Source: Smittium culicis
Taxonomy: Eukaryota > Kickxellomycota > Harpellomycetes > Harpellales > Legeriomycetaceae
Assembly: GCA_001970855.1 (NCBI GenBank)
Contig: LSSN01000986.1
Location: 1-14,567 of the forward strand
Direction: 5' to 3'
Length of the DNA: 14,567 bases
Shown here in pieces: positions 9,265-14,567 of this stretch. Position 1 is the stretch's first letter; each line of letters begins with the position of its first letter. The notes under the pieces were generated by a model. It was not told the origin of the DNA, ran no database searches, and was given only the letters and a program-made list of their open reading frames with translations. The translations under genes and the position numbers were made by a program.

Positions 9265-9324
9265 GAACAAAGGATTTTTGTTCTACGAGTAAAGCGCTAG
9301 CCTAGTTGTCTAGCCTCTTCACTC
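9265..9324. other. two adjacent hairpins
   Basis: GAACAAA (9265-9271) pairs with TTTGTTC (9277-9283). Directly after it, GAGTAAAGCGCTAG (9287-9300) pairs imperfectly with CTAGCCTCTTCACTC (9310-9324) around a nine-base loop, giving about 12 base pairs. The pair of stems is reminiscent of a small structured RNA or a foldback element end, but it does not fit a tRNA cloverleaf. Confidence 0.55.
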
Positions 9325-11117
9325 ATTCTTTTTAATTCCCATAGTTGGAAGATTCGAGATTCGCCTGCCAAATCTAGCCCTTACACTTCCCCATTTTGTT
9401 TCCCATTTACTATTTAAAGACGATTCGACAATGAATCTACCATGTTTAGTAGTATATCTTATTGGTAAAATGTTCCTATCTACACCTATTAAAAATCCAA
9501 ATTATGGGCCCGAACCTTCACATTAAAACTTTCCGTCTTTTTTTCGGGCGAATGAAAATTTAAACTATTATTAATTCCGAAAATTATTTTTTTTATTTCG
9601 TTCGGATGGAAAAGATGGCAGTCAATTATTCATTTTTCTAGAAGCTAGCTTTTCTTTGACTATATGTTCGTTTTTGTGGTACATACTAGTTTTCTTTATT
9701 ATTATTCTTTAGCTTATATAAAAAAAAGCTTCTTTTAATGAATATATTATAATTATTCTACAAATCAATTCATAAAGTGATATTTATACAATAACATTAC
9801 ATGTAAAAATCGATTTTTTTTTGTATAATCTCAGTAACTGTATATCATTCGTTTATTCCTTTTCTTTTTTATAAAAATAAACCTCATCCTCTCCATTTGG
9901 CACGTTGTTCTCAAACATTTTTTTACTTTACCAATACAATCCATAGTATTCTCTATATGAAGTTTTTCACTTAATCCAGTCAATATTAATATTAATGTAA
10001 CATTGTAACTTAACTCTAACTAAAATAAATGACTTTAATTTTAATACTTCATAAATTAATACAAAAATAGATTTCACATTCAGAAAAAGCTTTAAAAATG
10101 TACCTTTAACCATACTTTGATACCATTTACCTCCTTTTTGGGCTCCATATACAAGCAACAAACTTATGAAAACAAGACCTAATACCTTTTGACCATTAGT
10201 GGAATAAATACGCGTGTAAATTAAATCAAAGAACTATTTTTGGCCTATCATTTTTATCGTTACTATTTCACCCTTCGTCTTTCTCCAAAAATTGTATTAT
10301 TTATGAATATCAGGTCAACAGTTTTAAAGAAATATTATAATCTACCTAATATTTTTAATTATAAAAAAGTTAATCACCTCTCATATATTCGCGGTACTCA
10401 CAGAGTCCGATAACTATAGATTGAATCAATTATCTATTTTAGGCTATTCTTACCTTCTTTTAAATCAGGATTTATATAATCTCTTTTTTTCAAAACCTAT
10501 TTCTTTTTTACTGACGAAAATCTGTAGGAAGAATAGATAAATCTACGCGCGATTATTAGAAGATGCGAGGCTTATTTTCTTAATGATTAGTTGATAATCT
10601 TTAGTTATATAAAACTATTGGTTGTATCAGATAATCCATTCGATATCATTTTCTAATCTAATTTATATTTAAAACCACATCTAATAGTTGTTTAAGTCTA
10701 TTATAAAAAGACCCGCTCTAAGAGATAATATCACATAATAAATAAAAAACTAAACACAAAAGAAAGTCGGAACCTATTTCTCAATTGTTATAGAGTAATA
10801 TAAATTCATCTCTTTTAAGAAAAAAAAAAATAATAAAAGAACAAAAGTCTATTTTTAATTTATTATTATTCAAATTGAAATATTGGATTTTACAAATAAA
10901 ACTACTTTAAATATACTAATGAGGTATTTTAGATTTGCGAAATCTCTTTTCTCAAAAAAGTTGCTGATTTAATTTCTTTATTAAATCACTAAACCAATAC
11001 CAGAATTAAAAAATTAAACTACCCCTCAAAATATAAAGTACAAGAAAAATTGTACCAATATCAGTTGGTTTAAAAATGTAAATCAGTTTTGGCTTGGGTG
11101 ATTTTTACTCAATTTCA
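9325..11117. other. gene-free stretch, C-over-G bias
   Basis: No supportable gene. Further short inverted pairs lie at its left: GCCCGAA/TTCGGGC (9508-9514, 9543-9549), TCCGAA/TTCGGA (9576-9581, 9601-9606) and the palindrome AAGCTAGCTT (9642-9651). On sampled lines from about 9840 to 10320, C exceeds G by two- to fourfold. A 64-codon TTG-started minus frame at 9967-10161 is treated as chance. Confidence 0.5.
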
Positions 11118-11313
11118 TTAACCCTTTCCTGTCCAACACTCTTTGAAAAAATCAATTTATCGATTCATTTATGATTTAAAATCAATTTTATTATTTGCTG
11201 TATTATTCAATAAACCAATATCTTTTAAAATTTTAAAATTAATGTACTTTAATTGAACATAGTTGGTTATATTTGGTAGATCAAAAATAGTGTACCATCC
11301 GTGAAAGATTTAA
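11118..11313 (-). mobile_element. TTAA-ended MITE, copy F (reverse orientation)
   Basis: 196 bp, inverted relative to copies A-E. Its first end TTAACCCTTTCCTGTCCAAC is the complement of the right end of copy E (ACAGGAAAGGGTTAA). Its other end, AAAAATAG-TGTACCATCCGTGAAAGATTTAA, is the complement of the left end of the family. TTAA is intact on both sides. The interior has TTATTTGCTG and CCAATATCTT blocks seen in complement in copies B and E. Confidence 0.87.
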
Positions 11314-11736
11314 TAAATCATCGATTTTTTTAAAATCGGAATCTTATTAGTACAATTTGAGTTCTAGAAATCACGCGGTAAATTAAACTAATGTATATTG
11401 AATTTGGTACAAGGTATTGAAAAAGTCAATGTTCAAATAATAACTAGTTCATATATTGGACTACCGGAAGCATACCTTAAAGTGAATTGGAATCAACCTA
11501 CCAACAGAAAGGTCCGTCAAGTAATAAATCTTTAAAATGTAAATAAAGAATATGTTTCAAAATCATATGATACAAATTATGGATAACTTTTCATTGTCAC
11601 TCAATATTATATATCCCCAAAAAATCCAAAATTTTTTACTCTTCCAAATTTCTCCACACTATAGTTATACATTTTTTTACGAAGACAATAAATCTAAACA
11701 TATTTATCTCATTAACTTTAAAAAAATTGAATTTTA
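11314..11736. other. gene-free stretch
   Basis: Nothing supportable was found. An ATG-started 69-codon frame at 11552-11761 is made mostly of F, I, N, Y and K and runs into the end of element G, so it is regarded as chance. Confidence 0.5.
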
Positions 11737-11931
11737 TTTATTTTTTCTCGTCCAACACTAATTAAAAAATGAATTAACTGATTCGGCAGTCATTTATAAC
11801 TGTATTAATTATTTGCTGCTGTTATATAATATACCAATAAATCTTAAAACTTCGGAACTAAATTATTTTTATTTATGCAGTTGTCTATATTTGACGAATC
11901 GAAAATAGCCTACCGCCTGCGAAAGGTTTAA
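11737..11931 (-). mobile_element. TTAA-ended MITE, copy G (reverse orientation)
   Basis: 195 bp, same orientation as copy F. The degraded first end TTTATTTTTTCTCGTCCAAC aligns base for base with the end of copy F. The second end is CTACCGCCTGCGAAAGGTTTAA with an intact TTAA. Interior blocks (TTATTTGCTG, ACCAATA, ATTATTTTTATT, CGAAAATAGCC) match the family. The loss of the CCC motif at one end shows it is old. Confidence 0.82.
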
Positions 11932-12835
11932 TATAACTTGTCTATGGCCGTTCCACCTGTTTTTATTCCTCAAAGCTATCAAACTTATTGACTATATGAA
12001 AATTTATTCTTAACCGCAATCACGAACATTTTGGCACTAAAGTCCAATAAATATTTCCTGTCTAAATCACTATAAAATATATCATTTCCAAAATAATAAC
12101 AATAATAGTTAGTAAAAAGAATTAGAGTATCTAGCTATCATCTTTTAAATCGATACAGATTTTATCTTAATAAAACACAGTATAATTAATGACTTTTAAA
12201 ATTTAAAAAAATTCTCTAGGCAATATACTTCACTAACCTACTTTTAATATTTTCTAATAAATTTTGACTTAACAAAATTTAAACAAAAAAATAGATAGAT
12301 AATAATTATCTTATATAAATATTTTAAAGAAACCAAAAGTGAAGTAGATTTTCGGTTGTGATCAATGAAATAATTACTATTTTGATATATTTTTTACATT
12401 TTTTATTGTATTAATAAGTACCTAATTTTACAGCTAGGATTTGATTATGAAGACTATAAAGCGCTTTAATATATGATAATATTTCAGAGGGGTTTTTTTA
12501 TTTATTTTCGACTTATTCTCTAAAAAGTTGGAATTTCTCCTTTTATATATAATTGACATATATATCCTATGCAATATATTTTTTTCAAAGTAGGTTTATT
12601 TTAGAGTAAGCAACCCAATTTTTTTTTACATCTAAAAGTTATATGAGAAAATTGCGCAATCGCTTTAATTTAATTATTTGACGATTATGAAATTATGGAT
12701 CTCATGCCCATTGGAGGTTTTACGCCGCTATATATTTTAAATGATATGTTATATCTATTAAGATTTGATTGAATTAATTTCAACTAATTCCTTGATCTAA
12801 ACTATATATCAAATTGTTTTATTTAATAGTATAAA
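11932..12835. other. gene-free stretch
   Basis: No gene, repeat or strong hairpin was recognised. The sequence is A+T-rich with scattered T runs. Confidence 0.5.
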
Positions 12836-12870
12836 AGACTAGGAGATTCATTTTTCGAATCTCTAAGTCT
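12836..12870. other. 14-bp imperfect hairpin
   Basis: AGACTAGGAGATTC (12836-12849) faces GAATCTCTAAGTCT (12857-12870) around the loop ATTTTTC. Thirteen of 14 positions pair if one G-U pair is allowed, and one A-A mismatch remains. A weak T run follows. No associated gene is visible. Confidence 0.65.
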
Positions 12871-13594
12871 ATCAATTTTTAGTTTTACTCTTAATATTAT
12901 ATTCGAATCTAACAATATCTCTGCAATCGAATATTTTTAGTATAAGCTCGTTCTTTTATGCTCTTATCGTATAATTAGTAGGCATGAACGAGATAGCGAA
13001 CTCTTGAGTAGTTCTGTTCGGAATATATTCCATAAAAGACAAAAAAAAAATAAGAGAACAAAAATATATATATGAGCAAAGGCAGAATGAGAAAATGGTA
13101 TTCTCGCCTTCTTGAGGGTTTTTCTTATAAATTATAGGTTAATTTTAGCTGTTACTTTTATATGTTATATTTTACTCATATAATATGTTTAAAAAATAAT
13201 AAATCTTAATTTATCCAAGAAATGTCAAAATTTATATAATTTTATTGACTAATGCATTATCAATTATACTATATCTTCTATGAACACCACTCAAGCTAAA
13301 TATCTTTTTATTAGATTTATATTCTTTTTTTATAAAATTCCAGTTCGAGAATTCATTTATTTTTATGGGCAAATGATTTTTCGATTAATTAAACAACCAA
13401 CTTAATTATTTGCGCTTATTTAACTAAATTATAGTCTACTGAAACCCTTATTACTCGCAAAATTTTATGATTTGAAAAATTTTTTTTCATATTATTTTTA
13501 CATGGAGGTTTTTTTTTCTTAAAAATTTGAATAGATATTTTGATTTCTTCCTTTAAAATCAATATAAAATTCATTAGAAACCCATATTTAGTTA
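12871..13594. other. gene-free stretch with palindrome and small hairpin
   Basis: It contains the 12-base palindrome GGAATATATTCC (13020-13031) and a bulged hairpin in which AGGC and GAGAA pair with TTCTC and GCCT (13079-13109), followed by GAGGGTTTTTC. No gene is visible. Confidence 0.45.
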
Positions 13595-13642
13595 AATTTC
13601 AATTTCAATTTCAATTTCATATATAATAATTATTATTATTAT
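13595..13642 (+). repeat. hexamer (AATTTC)4 followed by (ATT)n microsatellite
   Basis: Four perfect AATTTC units fill 13595-13618. A short ATAT link leads to an ATA/ATT trinucleotide run from about 13623 to 13642. Both are simple tandem repeats expected in A+T-rich intergenic DNA. Confidence 0.85.
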
Positions 13643-14014
13643 AGGGTTGATTCAATACGTTTCATCGAGCTATATTTTCACACCTTTTTTTTTTAGAAAA
13701 AAGTATCTATATATAAGCAAACGTTTTGTCACCAATAATTTTATATTTCCATTCAATCATATTGGTATCCTCGTATAATTTTACCCTGGCAAATGCTCAA
13801 TTATCAAACCAGAAATGATTGTCTTCATTTTTTTCACTTTTTTTGCAGAGAAATTTAATAAAAGCAAAATAAAACTAAATTATTTCTTATTTTTTTACAT
13901 TTAGAAATTTATTTTAAAAAATATATAAATCTATAATAAAGTAATTAAAAAAATTATATCAATTTCCTCTCTGATGCTCTAGCAGCTTCATACATACTGG
14001 ATATCGGTCTAAGA
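13643..14014. other. gene-free stretch
   Basis: Nothing supportable was found; A+T-rich sequence with T and A runs. Confidence 0.5.
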
Positions 14015-14062
14015 GGGTTAGATGGTTATAAGGGTTTGATTGGTTAAATGGCTCTCTCTCTC
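14015..14062 (+). repeat. degenerate GGTTA-type short repeat and (CT)n run
   Basis: GGTTAGAT, GGTTATAAG, GGTTTGATT and GGTTAAAT follow one another at 14017-14048, then GG and a (CT)6-type run to 14062, followed by a long T run. The 8-9 bp units are loosely telomere-like in composition but too few and too variable to be called telomeric. Confidence 0.5.
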
Positions 14063-14141
14063 TCACTTTTTTTTTTTTAATTTTTTTTATCTCATATTTT
14101 ATTAACATAAATACAGCTAAATTAATAAAAAATAAAATAGT

Positions 14142-14567
14142 CTAAATATTTATAAAAATCCTCTGGCGGTCTACCGCCTGCGTACCCTATGGGCATTGAT
14201 TCAAGTTGGCTGGTGCGCGTATTCCAGTTTCATACAAATTTAATATTGGGCGCATTGGACACGGTCGATTGCAGAGATCTCAGCAGCTAGGCTGGGGTTG
14301 AATCGTTAAAAGGGCGAAAAAATTAATTTTCTTGATAGTTGAGAAGGCCCCCACAAGGCCCTTGGTTGCTTTCCTCAAGGTCAACCTGGTCACAGCATTT
14401 GCTGCTAAACGCACATCCTCCAATGCACGGACCTATAAAAAGTGTTTATTTTTCGAATTCTACTGCCGAAGCAGGAAGAATTCAAAAAATTCGTCGCGGT
14501 CTTCAAACTTCCATTTTCTGACCATTCGAGCCATTCTTCGAGATGGCTGATTCCGATTTGATTCCGA
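14142..14567 (-). pseudogene. decayed coding sequence, possibly Merlin/IS1016-type transposase, 5' end outside or at window edge
   Basis: The region is much richer in G+C than the rest and holds protein-like minus-strand frames. One frame reads from the right edge to a TAG at 14460-14462 and includes KFEDRDEFFEFFLLRQ. A second frame, off by one, runs from 14432 to 14142 through two internal stops (TGA 14280-14282, TAG 14187-14189), with LTLRKATKG, STIKKINFFALL, PILNLYETGIRAP and GTQAVDRQRIF in order. By recall this order and spacing fit the N-terminal part of Merlin/IS1016 (ISXO2-like) transposases: a phenylalanine-rich FL helix, a zinc-ribbon-like segment before W-R-C, an IL-LIY helix, then a TV-DW-type helix. 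The zinc-ribbon cysteines are not intact, and the catalytic DDE part would lie to the left, where only A+T-rich sequence remains. Other transposase or gene families are possible. The coding decay itself is clearer than the family name. Confidence 0.38.

Noticed and set aside
9967..10161. 64-codon minus-strand frame
   Set aside because: TTG start and low-complexity L/I/V/K composition typical of chance frames in A+T-rich DNA.
11552..11761. 69-codon ATG-started plus-strand frame
   Set aside because: Composition is F/I/Y/N/K noise, and it ends inside the terminal repeat of element G.
13336..13353. Possible tRNA T-arm (AATTC-CAGTTCGA-GAATT)
   Set aside because: The loop has eight bases with TTCGA in the wrong place, and no acceptor, D or anticodon arms were found upstream.
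14332..14550. Two overlapping plus-strand frames of 72 and 60 codons
   Set aside because: They are antisense to the minus-strand coding relic, which carries the protein-like signal.
1..14567. CRISPR array or bacterial genome segment
   Set aside because: There are no regularly spaced short repeats with unique spacers. The R repeats are too few and unevenly spaced, and the near-absence of coding sequence and the TTAA elements argue for eukaryotic DNA.

Overview
The window is A+T-rich (roughly a quarter G+C, judged by eye on sampled lines) and has almost no coding capacity. There is no long open reading frame on either strand, no recognisable tRNA or rRNA gene, and no bacterial operon structure. 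Its contents are those of nuclear intergenic DNA from an A+T-rich eukaryote: homopolymer runs, short tandem repeats, old transposon relics and a family of short TTAA-ended elements resembling piggyBac-type MITEs. An invertebrate, a myxozoan or a large-genome microsporidian would all fit. The sequence alone does not name the host.

Layout. Positions 80-635 hold three nearly identical copies of a ~80-100 bp repeat (R1-R3) ending in a GA run. R1 and R2 enclose a 109-codon minus-strand open frame with protein-like composition but no ATG. Positions 636-2816 show no gene; the part around 900-1500 is clearly richer in G than C. Positions 2817-3101 and 6622-6892 are two diverged copies of one ~280 bp sequence (X1, X2). 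Seven copies of a 194-224 bp TTAA element lie at 3177, 4457, 4900, 7679, 7872, 11118 and 11737. The two at 7679-8068 share one TTAA and split a 36-39 bp minisatellite. From about 9300 to 11100 the strand bias reverses to C over G. Several strong hairpins lie in the gene-free DNA (4357, 7095, 8317, 8775, 9287, 12836).

The right edge (14142-14567) is the only stretch with near-balanced base composition. On the minus strand it holds a broken coding sequence. One frame continues through two in-frame stops, and a second frame precedes it. By recall its residue pattern fits the N-terminal part of a Merlin/IS1016-type (ISXO2-like) transposase, but this is a weak assignment.

No genes here can be shown to work together. 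The window is best read as a transposon graveyard with one recently amplified repeat (R) at the left and one decayed transposase at the right. The most informative items are the undescribed TTAA element family with its tandem insertion, and the R-repeat/open-frame unit.
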